This document shows positions 16,085 to 23,086 of a stretch of 64,000 nucleotides of DNA, in pieces. The first letter of the stretch is position 1. The number at the start of each line of letters is the position of its first letter. The position numbers were made by a program, and so were the translations under genes. The DNA lies in the NCBI RefSeq assembly GCF_002899945.2, contig NZ_PPEG02000003.1, positions 62,001 through 126,000 of the forward strand, given 5' to 3'. The stretch is from Chryseobacterium viscerum (GTDB lineage Bacteria > Bacteroidota > Bacteroidia > Flavobacteriales > Weeksellaceae). The notes beneath the pieces were generated by a model. It was not told the DNA's origin and made no database searches. It saw only the letters and a list, made by a program, of their open reading frames with translations.

Positions 16085-16957
16085 ATGAAAAATATTTTCA
16101 TCGCGATACTGCTGGTAGGTTTCTGCTCGTTAAAGGCACAGGACTTTAAAGCGTATCAATTTTATGATAAAAAAGGAAAGGAGGTAAAGACGGATAAGCT
16201 GGTAAAAGAACTGGCAGATTATGATGTGGTTTTTTTTGGTGAAAATCATAACAGCTCTATCAACCACTGGCTTCAGCTTAAAATAACAGAAGCACTTTTT
16301 GCAAAAAAGAACGGTCAGCTTATTTTGGGAGCAGAAATGTTTGAAAGAGACAATCAGGCTCAGTTGGACCAATATTTAAACGGAAAGTTTGATGCTAAAA
16401 CATTAAAAGATTCCGCTCGTTTATGGAACAATTACGGTACAGATTACAAACCTTTGGTAGATTTTGCTAAAGATAAAAAACTGAACTTTATTGCAACCAA
16501 TATTCCAAGAAGATATGCATCTCAAACCGCTAAGGAAGGTCTTGAATCTTTAAATAAATTAAGCGAAAAAGAGAAAACATATATTGCTCAGCTGCCTATC
16601 AAAGTTACTTTGGACACTCCCGGATATCAGGAGATGAAAAAGATGATGGGTGACCATGCTGAAGGAACAAAAGTGATGAATTTTATCTCAGCCCAGGCAA
16701 CAAAAGATGCTACCATGGCTGAATCTATTCTGAAAAACTACAAGGAAGGAAAAATGTTCATTCACTACAATGGAAACTACCACAGCAAAGAATTTGGTGG
16801 AATTTACTGGTATATCAAACAGAAAAATCCTAACCTAAAAATGGCAGTAATCTCAGTTTTCGAATCAGACGATACTGAGTTGAAAGTACCCGCCAAAGAT
16901 TATATCCCAACAGATTTTAATCTGATTATTCCGGGAGATATGACAAAGACTTTTTAA
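16085..16957 (+). CDS. ChaN-family heme/iron-regulated protein
   Basis: This 290-residue exported protein has a signal peptide ending in SLKAQ. The ChaN/EreA-like core shows FFGENHNSSINHWLQLKI and LGAEMFERDNQAQLDQYL near the N-terminus and FIHYNGNYHSKEFGGIYWY near the C-terminus. These carry the conserved His/Glu residues. ChaN of Campylobacter binds heme and is iron-regulated. The gene follows the heme operon but has its own start region after the operon terminator, so it is a neighbour with a related job. Confidence 0.85.
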   Translation: MKNIFIAILLVGFCSLKAQDFKAYQFYDKKGKEVKTDKLVKELADYDVVFFGENHNSSINHWLQLKITEALFAKKNGQLILGAEMFERDNQAQLDQYLNGKFDAKTLKDSARLWNNYGTDYKPLVDFAKDKKLNFIATNIPRRYASQTAKEGLESLNKLSEKEKTYIAQLPIKVTLDTPGYQEMKKMMGDHAEGTKVMNFISAQATKDATMAESILKNYKEGKMFIHYNGNYHSKEFGGIYWYIKQKNPNLKMAVISVFESDDTELKVPAKDYIPTDFNLIIPGDMTKTF

Positions 16958-17034
16958 TTATTCTCTCGCAGATGATGCTGATTGAGCAGATTTTTGTGAT
17001 GAATCAAATAATTTGAATGATAGATATTCAATAG

Positions 17035-17091
17035 GAACGGGCTTTAGCCCGTTCACTTTTTATATTCAAATTCCATCGGCTTTAGCCAAAA
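17035..17091. repeat. REP-like intergenic hairpins (GGCTTTAGCC type)
   Basis: An 8-bp perfect hairpin GAACGGGC-ttta-GCCCGTTC (17035-17054) is followed by a second GGC-ttta-GCC unit at about 17078-17087. The first hairpin is followed by ACTTTTT and may also end the ChaN gene. Such units look like dispersed intergenic repeats rather than one-off sequence. Copy number elsewhere cannot be judged here. Confidence 0.55.
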
Positions 17092-17137
17092 CATAATGAT
17101 TGGTACTCTTTAATGATCATTTTTATTCTACAATATT

Positions 17138-17145
17138 TACCTTTG
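17138..17145 (+). promoter_or_regulatory. -7 element of the deformylase-like gene
   Basis: TACCTTTG fits TAnnTTTG and lies 17 bases before the ATG at 17163. It sits within the longest reading frame (from 17100) and therefore argues for the later start. Confidence 0.65.
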
Positions 17146-17162
17146 TACCACATTCAAAAAAC

Positions 17163-17798
17163 ATGAAGAAATTACCCATCCTGCTGATCCTTTTTATAGG
17201 CTTAACGAATGCCCAGAAACTCACTTCTAATGAGCTTTCAATTATTAATCAGGGAGATGCAAATACTGCGCTGCCAATCTATCAGACGACAGATAACAAT
17301 CAGCATAAAACATTGCTGAGTATTTCTACGGAAGCAGATCCTCTTGACCCGAATACCGCTGTTTTGGTCAAAAGAATGAAAGAATCTCTTCTTTCAACAG
17401 ATGGTGGAGTAGGAATTGCGGCCCCTCAGGTGGGAATCAACAGAAAAATTATTTGGGTGCAGCGTTTTGACAAAGAAGGAACTCCATTGGAATATTTTAT
17501 CAATCCGGTAATTGTCTGGCATTCTGATCTGCAGAACCTTGGTCCTGAAGGAGATTTATCTATTCCTGATTTCAGAGATCAGTTTTACAGAAGTAAAGTG
17601 ATTCAACTGGAATATGTGGATTTGAAAGGACAGAAATATACAGAAATAGTGGAAGGTTTTACAGCCGTTATTTTTCAGCATGAGATCGACCACCTTTCCG
17701 GAATCCTGATTTCCGACAAAAAAGAAAAAGATAAAAATAACTCTTACAAAAAAGTAGATGCCTATCAGAAAAGCGATCTGATGAAAGATAGAAGATAA
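17163..17798 (+). CDS. Exported peptide deformylase-like protein with Cys-to-Asp metal ligand
   Basis: This 211-residue product has a signal peptide (MKKLPILLILFIGLTNAQ) and the full deformylase fold. Motif 1 is GVGIAAPQ (82-89), motif 2 is EGDLS (129-133), and motif 3 is HEIDHLSG (His173, Glu174, His177). In motif 2 the metal-binding Cys of EGCLS is Asp131. Ordinary deformylases remove N-formyl groups in the cytosol. Export plus the altered ligand suggest a different substrate or metal, possibly amidase action in the envelope. It stands alone, not beside fmt, and a housekeeping def gene must lie elsewhere. Confidence 0.85.
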   Translation: MKKLPILLILFIGLTNAQKLTSNELSIINQGDANTALPIYQTTDNNQHKTLLSISTEADPLDPNTAVLVKRMKESLLSTDGGVGIAAPQVGINRKIIWVQRFDKEGTPLEYFINPVIVWHSDLQNLGPEGDLSIPDFRDQFYRSKVIQLEYVDLKGQKYTEIVEGFTAVIFQHEIDHLSGILISDKKEKDKNNSYKKVDAYQKSDLMKDRR

Positions 17799-17800
17799 TG

Positions 17801-17842
17801 ATGAATTATAAATTATGAGTTATGAATTATAAATGATGAATG
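17801..17842. repeat. Short A+T-rich direct repeat
   Basis: ATGAATTATAAAT occurs twice (from 17801 and from 17822), followed by ATGATGA-type units, directly after the deformylase-like gene. It is simple intergenic repeat DNA with no coding sense. Confidence 0.6.
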
Positions 17843-17870
17843 ATGTCAAGATTGAGTGAATTTCTGTTTT

Positions 17871-18305
17871 CTATCCATATTTTGTAATAAAATCTTCTCC
17901 ATCTTCATATTCTGCCGGATTCACGTATGTAACTATTCCAATATCAGATTGTAAAATTTCTTTGAGCTGATTAAAATACATATTCTTTTTTTCTTCAGTA
18001 GTATCCATCGTTAAGCTCATTATAAGCTTATCATCATCAGTAATGTTAGCTCCTACCATTATTCTCTTCGGATTGTCATGGTATTTATTCCAGTAAAAGG
18101 TCTGATCGATGGAAGGAGTTTCAATGAAATAATTGATCATTTCATCTTCTGTTTTGAAAATATAATCTTTGTCATGCCTTGGATAGGTATAATCCAGATT
18201 TAATTTTTCATAGCCGGGAATAAAAGTATTCAAAACCAAATCAATGATCTCTCTTGATTTTCTTCCTGCGTAAACCTGACAAACAATATCTATAATGATT
18301 TCCAT
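17871..18305 (-). CDS. Hypothetical cytosolic protein
   Basis: This 144-residue acidic protein has no signal peptide or membrane segment. It begins MEIIIDIVCQVYAGRKSREI and ends in a Tyr/Asp/Glu-rich tail. No family is recognised. The alternating strand/helix pattern (IMVGANITDDDKLIMSLTMD in the middle) suggests a small alpha/beta domain. It stands alone between repeats, and no partner can be inferred. Confidence 0.6.
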   Translation of the reverse strand: MEIIIDIVCQVYAGRKSREIIDLVLNTFIPGYEKLNLDYTYPRHDKDYIFKTEDEMINYFIETPSIDQTFYWNKYHDNPKRIMVGANITDDDKLIMSLTMDTTEEKKNMYFNQLKEILQSDIGIVTYVNPAEYEDGEDFITKYG

Positions 18306-18405
18306 TACGTAAAATTACTCTATTTTTAAGAGAATAAATAGGCGCAATCATTTACAACAAACTTAATCATCTGTGCCCATCTGTGAAATCTGTGAAAAAA
18401 AATAA

Positions 18406-18437
18406 AAAGGAGCTGTTTCCATGGAAACAGCTCCTTT
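18406..18437 (-). terminator. Terminator of the nitroreductase-ohrR-ohr operon
   Basis: A perfect palindrome (18406-18437, core GGAGCTGTTTCC) lies just downstream of the minus-strand ohr stop codon, with a T-rich sequence following on that strand. Confidence 0.9.
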
Positions 18438-18466
18438 CGTTATAACTATGCTTAAAAAAAATTGGA

Positions 18467-18892
18467 TTAGTCGTTGTTAGTTACTGATAACTTCACCTCA
18501 ATATTATTTCTGGTAGCATTAGAATAAGGACAGATCTGGTGTGCCTTTTCTGTCAGCTCCTGTGCCTCTTCAATAGAAACTCCAGGGATGTTCACATCAA
18601 GCTCTGCAGCCAGTCCGAAACCCCCATTTTCAAGTTGGCCAATGCTTACCTGTGCCGTTACTGTAGTTTCTCCCGTCTTTACTTTAGAAAGACTGATTAC
18701 TCTGTTCAGGGCACTATCGAAGCATGCAGAATATCCGGCTGCAAAAAGCATTTCAGGATTGGCAAAATCATCATTCGCTCCTCCAAGAGCTTTAGGCATT
18801 CTTACTTCAAGATCCAATACGCCGTTTTCACTTTTCACATGTCCGTTTCTGCCACCTTGAGCTGTAACCTGGGTTGTATATAATGTTTTCAT
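18467..18892 (-). CDS. ohr: Organic hydroperoxide resistance protein Ohr
   Basis: This 141-residue OsmC/Ohr-family peroxidase has both redox cysteines in their expected contexts: Cys57 in GYSACFDSA and Cys121 in HQICPYSNA. It also has the conserved Arg/Glu region LEVRMPKALGG. The dimer reduces fatty-acid and other organic hydroperoxides using lipoylated proteins as electron donors. It directly follows the OhrR-type regulator gene with no spacing and is the last gene of the operon. Confidence 0.95.
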   Translation of the reverse strand: MKTLYTTQVTAQGGRNGHVKSENGVLDLEVRMPKALGGANDDFANPEMLFAAGYSACFDSALNRVISLSKVKTGETTVTAQVSIGQLENGGFGLAAELDVNIPGVSIEEAQELTEKAHQICPYSNATRNNIEVKLSVTNND

Positions 18893-19327
18893 TTATTTTT
18901 CTATTTTGTTTAAGATTTTTAAAACTGTTTCTTTAAGCTGTAAAAGCTCTTCAGGCTGTATATCAATTTTTTTCTGGATTTTTCCAGGAATTTCACAAGC
19001 CCTTTCACGAAGTTTTTTGCCAGCTTCATCTAAAAATACTTCAACCACTCTTTCGTCTTCTTTTTTACGTTTTCTGATGATGAATCCTTTTGTTTCCAAT
19101 CTTTTCAGAAGAGGAGTTAAAGTCCCACTATCCAGAAATAGCCTTTCTCCAATATGAGATACCGTCAGGCCGTCACCGTCCCATAATATCATCATCACAA
19201 GGTACTGCGGATACGTAATGTCGAGCTCATCAAGAAAAGGACGATAAAGTCCTGTAATCTCTTTAGCAATTACATATAACGGGAAGCAGATCTGGTTTTC
19301 TAATTTGGGTGTTTTCGGATTTTCCAT
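18893..19327 (-). CDS. ohrR: OhrR-like MarR-family peroxide-sensing repressor
   Basis: This 144-residue winged-helix regulator has the OhrR sensing cysteine in place (Cys14 in NQICFPLYV). It has the tyrosine-containing stretch ITYPQYLVMMILW and the recognition part DSGTLTPLLKRLETKGFI. Oxidation of the Cys by organic peroxides releases the operator. It sits between the nitroreductase and ohr genes, and the palindrome at 20081-20106 upstream of the operon is its probable binding site, giving autoregulation. Confidence 0.92.
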   Translation of the reverse strand: MENPKTPKLENQICFPLYVIAKEITGLYRPFLDELDITYPQYLVMMILWDGDGLTVSHIGERLFLDSGTLTPLLKRLETKGFIIRKRKKEDERVVEVFLDEAGKKLRERACEIPGKIQKKIDIQPEELLQLKETVLKILNKIEK

Positions 19328-19358
19328 AAGTTTGAGTACGAAAGATTCGATGAAGGTA

Positions 19359-19991
19359 TTACTTTTTTATGATAAATTCATCCATTGGAATTCTGACTTT
19401 TTTCATAGAAGATAGCCAGTCATTAGCTTCATCACGGTATCCAAGGTATAAAAGACTTACACTTTTTAGTCCTAATTCTTTTAATCCCAATACTTCATCT
19501 ACTACAGCATTGCTGAAACCTTCTGCCGGAGTACTGTCGATTTTAAGCTCTGCAGCCTGTGCAAGAGCAATACCCAAAGCAATATACGTCTGGCGGGCAG
19601 TGTGTGCAAAATGCTCTTCTGCAGACTGTGCGCTGTACATTTCTTTGATCTTATCGGTATAGCTTCCGAAACGTCCTCTTGGAAGATCTCTTACGTCAGT
19701 ATGATAATCGTAAACTTTGTCAATTTTTTCATTAGAATAGCTGTCCCATGCTGCAAAGACCAAAACGTGAGAAGAATCTCTCATCACTTCAGGGTTCAAA
19801 GCTCCGGCTACCATTTTATCTTTCAGCTCCTGGTTTTCTACTACAATAATTCTGAATGGCTGTAAACCGGATGAAGTAGGAGCCAGCCTTGCTGATTCTA
19901 AAATAGTATTAAGGTCTTCTTGTGAAATTTTTTTGTTGGGATCATAAGCTTTTACAGCGTGTCTCCAGTTTAGATTTTCTATTAATGACAT
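19359..19991 (-). CDS. NAD(P)H nitroreductase-family flavoprotein
   Basis: This 210-residue FMN-dependent oxidoreductase of the NfsB/YdgI type has FMN-phosphate residues in NWRHAVKAYDP, the SARLAPTSSGLQPFRI loop, and GIALAQAAELKIDSTPAEGF in the second half. The C-terminal YLGYRDEANDWL is typical. It reduces nitro compounds or quinones with NAD(P)H. It is the first gene of the peroxide operon, 31 bases before ohrR. That suggests a role in detoxifying reactive electrophiles, possibly as a reductase helper, which is inference. Confidence 0.88.
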   Translation of the reverse strand: MSLIENLNWRHAVKAYDPNKKISQEDLNTILESARLAPTSSGLQPFRIIVVENQELKDKMVAGALNPEVMRDSSHVLVFAAWDSYSNEKIDKVYDYHTDVRDLPRGRFGSYTDKIKEMYSAQSAEEHFAHTARQTYIALGIALAQAAELKIDSTPAEGFSNAVVDEVLGLKELGLKSVSLLYLGYRDEANDWLSSMKKVRIPMDEFIIKK

Positions 19992-20068
19992 TTTTCTTTT
20001 GTTTTTAAATTAAACTACTTGGTGTGTACTGAACTTCAATTTTAATTTTTTGAAGTAAATTAACTATG

Positions 20069-20106
20069 CAAATATATGACAAATTAAATTGTACGCAATT
20101 TAATTT
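20069..20106 (-). promoter_or_regulatory. Promoter and OhrR-type palindromic operator of the peroxide operon
   Basis: On the minus strand the -7 element TATATTTG (20069-20076) is preceded at 19 bases by a TTG -33 element. That element lies within a near-perfect A+T-rich palindrome at 20081-20106 (centre ATTGTACGCAAT). OhrR sites of other bacteria have a similar TACAATT..AATTGTA symmetry. Binding here would block the -33 region. The match to OhrR is inferred from symmetry and context. Confidence 0.7.
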
Positions 20107-20257
20107 TGAAAGATTTTATTGATAGCGATTATTGATGAACTAAAATAGGCAAGAGAAAAAACGAATTTGACTTTACCTTTAATCATTTCCACACGATTCG
20201 GATTTTTTAAAAGCACTGCTATTCCAATCTTTGCTATAGAATTTTAAACTAAAAATA

Positions 20258-21010
20258 ATGCAGAGATTTAAAAACAAAACCGCTTTAATTACGGGAGGAA
20301 CCAATGGAATGGGCTTGGCCACTGCCCAAAAATTCATTGAAGAAGGTGGATCAGTGATTATCACAGGAAGAAGTGAAGAAACTGTGAATCTGTCTTTGGA
20401 AAAACTAGGAGAGAAGGCTTCTGGAATTGTATCCAATGCTGGAAATATGAAAGACTTGATGAGCCTTCAGCAGGAAGTCAGAAAATATACGGAACATATT
20501 GATCTGGTCTTTGCCAATGCAGGGTACGGAAAATTTGTACCCGTGGAATACGTCGATGAAAATCAGTTTGATGAACTTTTCAATGTGCTGGTAAAAGGAC
20601 CTTTTTTCACCGTTCAGCAGATGTTGCCATTGATGAAAAGCGGAAGTTCGGTTATTTTCAATACTTCAGTGGCAACAGATGTTGCGATGCCTAATTTTTC
20701 GGTGTATTCGGCAGCGAAATCAGCAGTAAAATCCTTCATCAAAACCTTTGCGGTAGAGCTCACAGGACGAGGTATCCGTGTGAATGGAGTAAGCCCGGGA
20801 CATATTAAAACCAATATTTTTAATAATACAGGTTTAACTGGTGAACAGATCGAAAGTGCCATTGATGATATTATTCCTACAATCCCTTTCAAAAGACAGG
20901 GAGAACCATCAGAAATAGCCAATGTCGTTCTTTTCCTTGCTTCAGAGGAAGCTTCATACATCCATGGAGCTGAGATAAAAGTAGATGCCGGGATTTCTGT
21001 GATCAGATAA
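20258..21010 (+). CDS. SDR-family NAD(P)-dependent oxidoreductase
   Basis: This 250-residue classical short-chain dehydrogenase has the cofactor loop TGGTNGMG near residue 13, NAG (FANAGYG), the catalytic Ser in NTSVATD, and the YxxxK motif YSAAK. The C-terminal motif GAEIKVDAG is typical. An Arg after the second strand (ITGRSEE) favours NADP. Its position divergent from the peroxide operon (266 bases away) suggests, but does not prove, oxidative-stress co-regulation. Substrate unknown. Confidence 0.9.
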   Translation: MQRFKNKTALITGGTNGMGLATAQKFIEEGGSVIITGRSEETVNLSLEKLGEKASGIVSNAGNMKDLMSLQQEVRKYTEHIDLVFANAGYGKFVPVEYVDENQFDELFNVLVKGPFFTVQQMLPLMKSGSSVIFNTSVATDVAMPNFSVYSAAKSAVKSFIKTFAVELTGRGIRVNGVSPGHIKTNIFNNTGLTGEQIESAIDDIIPTIPFKRQGEPSEIANVVLFLASEEASYIHGAEIKVDAGISVIR

Positions 21011-21045
21011 CGCCGGATCATTTAAACTTTGAGGAGGATCAATGA

Positions 21046-21357
21046 TTATTTGACCTCCTTAATCTCTTTGATGATATTGGTTTTATTTTCAATACCTATA
21101 TCATATGTTTTACTTTTCTTAAAGCTTTGGGTCGCTTTTTCCATAAGAATTTTGTAGTCAGTGGATTTTTTTGAAAGATAAAAAACCTGAGCACTTATAC
21201 CGATAGAAATACGTACAACCTCGTTCGGTTTGTCCGGATCTTCGGTAATATTGGTTATAGTGGAATTGTTATACCAGGTTAAATTCTGTGAACTGGAGTT
21301 ACCGGAACAAGATGTGATCATAATAAAAAGTAATAATAAATAGGACCAGGGTTTCAT
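21046..21357 (-). CDS. Small hypothetical lipoprotein next to protein-glutaminase
   Basis: This 103-residue product (start MKPWSYLL) has a lipoprotein signal whose Cys lies in ITSCSG. It is predicted to be anchored in the envelope. No domain is recognised; the middle (EVVRISIGISAQVFYLSKK) is strand-rich. A longer frame begins at 21390, but the protein-glutaminase terminator (21379-21414) falls inside it, so the later ATG was chosen. It is transcribed downstream of and in the same direction as protein-glutaminase. A link with that enzyme is possible but unsupported. Confidence 0.6.
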   Translation of the reverse strand: MKPWSYLLLLFIMITSCSGNSSSQNLTWYNNSTITNITEDPDKPNEVVRISIGISAQVFYLSKKSTDYKILMEKATQSFKKSKTYDIGIENKTNIIKEIKEVK

Positions 21358-21378
21358 AACGAAAAGTATTAAGTGAAA

Positions 21379-21414
21379 AAGCTCCTGCAATATATTACAA
21401 TAAATACAGGAGCT
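21379..21414 (-). terminator. Terminator of the protein-glutaminase gene
   Basis: On the minus strand AGCTCCTG and CAGGAGCT (21407-21414 with 21380-21387) form an 8-bp stem followed by TTTTT. It lies right after the enzyme's stop codon. Confidence 0.85.
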
Positions 21415-21427
21415 CTCTATAAATTAG

Positions 21428-22387
21428 TTAAAATCCACAGCTAGCTACACTCGGTGCAGGAGAAGGTGAACATCCTGATAGGGATGAGAATATATTCAAT
21501 ACACAGTTGGTATTTACATAATTGTTATCATACAGTAAAGATCCTGATGGACTTCTGTAGTAAACATTTCCTGCCGTATTGGCGAAAGAAGATACAGAAG
21601 CAGATCCACAGCTGGTATTGGTACATGCAGCTCTCCATGCAGTATCAGTTACAGGTCCGCTTGAGAATAATGAAGGATCTATGATTCTTTTCTCAACAAC
21701 TCCTGAAGCATTCTTAAAGCTTACCAATATCGCTACGTGATATACCCAAGATACACAGCAAGTTCCTGTAGAAGCTCTCAGGTTACCATATACGAATTGT
21801 TTTTCACAGTCGTAACCTGCATTCAGTAATATTTGTCTCATTTTGTGAGCTCTTGCATAGCATCCATCAACAGGATATCTGAATGTGATACATGGTGAAG
21901 ATGCCGTAGAAGTTCCGCAAGCCTGATTTTTGATTTGAGCAAACAGACTGTTTAAAGTGGCCAGGTTAGGAATAACACTTACCGCTTTTCTGTTTTCTTC
22001 TTTTACTTCTTTGGTGAAGACAGATTTAAAATAACGGATGTCATCATCTGTTGCTTTGTCTACTTTTGCAATTTCGTTAGTATTGGCCTTAAGGAAAACA
22101 TGAATAGGTGTTTCGTTCTCAACAGCCGTTTTGATCATGGAAATATAAGCTGCATTTTCTTTACTGTCCTTAATTTCATAAGGCTGGGCAGTAACCATAA
22201 ATGAGATTTTGAATTTTCCATCTTCTTTCTCGATCCCTACCGGGACGGTCTTGCCGAAATCTTTCATAGCAGTTTCGTTAGACTCTTTTGCTACAAGATT
22301 CGGATCCTGATTGGCGCTTGAATCTGAGCAGGCATTGAATGACATCATCGTCACAAATACCATCATGGATAGCAGAAATTTTTTCAT
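21428..22387 (-). CDS. Prepro-protein-glutaminase (secreted)
   Basis: This 319-residue precursor of protein-glutaminase (EC 3.5.1.44) deamidates glutamine side chains in intact proteins. An N-terminal signal is seen (the Cys20 in FNAC suggests a lipoprotein-like signal on the propeptide). The propeptide runs to about residue 134. The mature enzyme of 185 residues starts AVSVIPNLATLNSL. Counting from there the catalytic triad is Cys42 (DGCYARA), His83 (VYHVAI) and Asp103 (IIDPSLF), the same numbering as in the Chryseobacterium proteolyticum enzyme. The many cysteines form disulfides in that enzyme. The propeptide blocks the active site until proteolysis. Its neighbour is a small lipoprotein. 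Confidence 0.96.
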   Translation of the reverse strand: MKKFLLSMMVFVTMMSFNACSDSSANQDPNLVAKESNETAMKDFGKTVPVGIEKEDGKFKISFMVTAQPYEIKDSKENAAYISMIKTAVENETPIHVFLKANTNEIAKVDKATDDDIRYFKSVFTKEVKEENRKAVSVIPNLATLNSLFAQIKNQACGTSTASSPCITFRYPVDGCYARAHKMRQILLNAGYDCEKQFVYGNLRASTGTCCVSWVYHVAILVSFKNASGVVEKRIIDPSLFSSGPVTDTAWRAACTNTSCGSASVSSFANTAGNVYYRSPSGSLLYDNNYVNTNCVLNIFSSLSGCSPSPAPSVASCGF

Positions 22388-22416
22388 AGTTTTTATATTT
22401 TGGTGGTTAATTTTTC

Positions 22417-22464
22417 GTGAACTTTTTAATCATAATAGTTCACTATTTTGTGATATTAAAAGTA
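22417..22464 (-). promoter_or_regulatory. Promoter and 5' hairpin of the protein-glutaminase mRNA
   Basis: The minus strand carries TTG, 19 bases, then TACTTTTA (22457-22464; one mismatch to TAnnTTTG). Transcription would begin near 22450. A 7-bp inverted repeat GTGAACT/AGTTCAC (22417-22423 with 22437-22443) then falls at the very 5' end of the mRNA. It could protect the transcript or be an operator. Confidence 0.5.
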
Positions 22465-22579
22465 ATAAAAATTAAAATATATGCAAGGTTTTTTTTCAAA
22501 AAATAAATTATTTCGTATAATATTTGATTTTATGATTTGCACACCTACTGTTCAAAAAATATTTATATCTTCGCACTTA

Positions 22580-22775
22580 AGATTTTAACGAAATAAAAAA
22601 GCGTAAGCTATCATTTAGGATAAAGAAAACCGCGAATTTTCTAAAACAGTTCTAAAAATGATAGGCTTACGCCCTCGTACCTATATGGGCGTGAGGGCTG
22701 TGAGTCATATCTGAACTGTTGGGTTCTTCGCGGTACCTCTTTATCGGATTGGCTTCAGTCTCACGCCTTTCTTAT
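22580..22775 (+). ncRNA. ssrS: Highly structured RNA, 6S-like (6S-Flavo candidate)
   Basis: A strong-looking promoter (TATCTTCG, 22566-22573) precedes ~195 bases without a reading frame that fold as one long rod. GATAAAG 22619-22625 pairs with 22739-22745. ACCGCGAA 22629-22636 pairs with 22727-22734. AACAGTTC 22645-22652 pairs with 22713-22720. The apical stem 22666-22674 pairs with 22687-22695. Outer bases 22599-22607 pair weakly with 22760-22770. A rod with internal bubbles fits 6S RNA, which sequesters RNA polymerase; a Flavobacteria-specific form is known. An alternative 16-bp helix (22601-22616 with 22656-22672) excludes the rod's outer part. The 6S identity is inferred. Confidence 0.6.
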
Positions 22776-23086
22776 TTTTATAATTTCCAACCAAAAAAAA
22801 TGCATTCTTATATTATAGTACGACACAGTTTGTCGCCTTACGATTGTAGCTTTGCTTCAGATAGTAAGAGTAATAGTTAAGAATAAATTCAATTTAGCAA
22901 AAAAAATAGAATATGAAAACAAGACTTGATTCAGGATAAAAAACTTCATTTTTATCGCTTTGCAGATATACATTTGCAATACAGTAAAGAATAAAAACAA
23001 AAAGATATCTCCAACATGATAGAGATTTAATGATTTTTATATATTTACGCTTGAAAAAAAATACAAATTTTTAATTTTACACATCA
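22776..23086. other. Gene-free stretch after the structured RNA
   Basis: No credible gene was found. A TAGCTTTG element near 22847-22854 resembles a promoter, but only an 8-codon frame follows (from 22914). The rest is A+T-rich leader for the lipoprotein gene at 23087, with TATATTTAC near 23038 as a possible weak promoter. Confidence 0.35.

Noticed and set aside
22580..22775. Retron msr/msd or riboswitch
   Set aside because: No reverse transcriptase gene lies nearby, and the RNA has its own downstream spacer of over 300 bases before the next gene, so neither fits as well as a stand-alone structured RNA.
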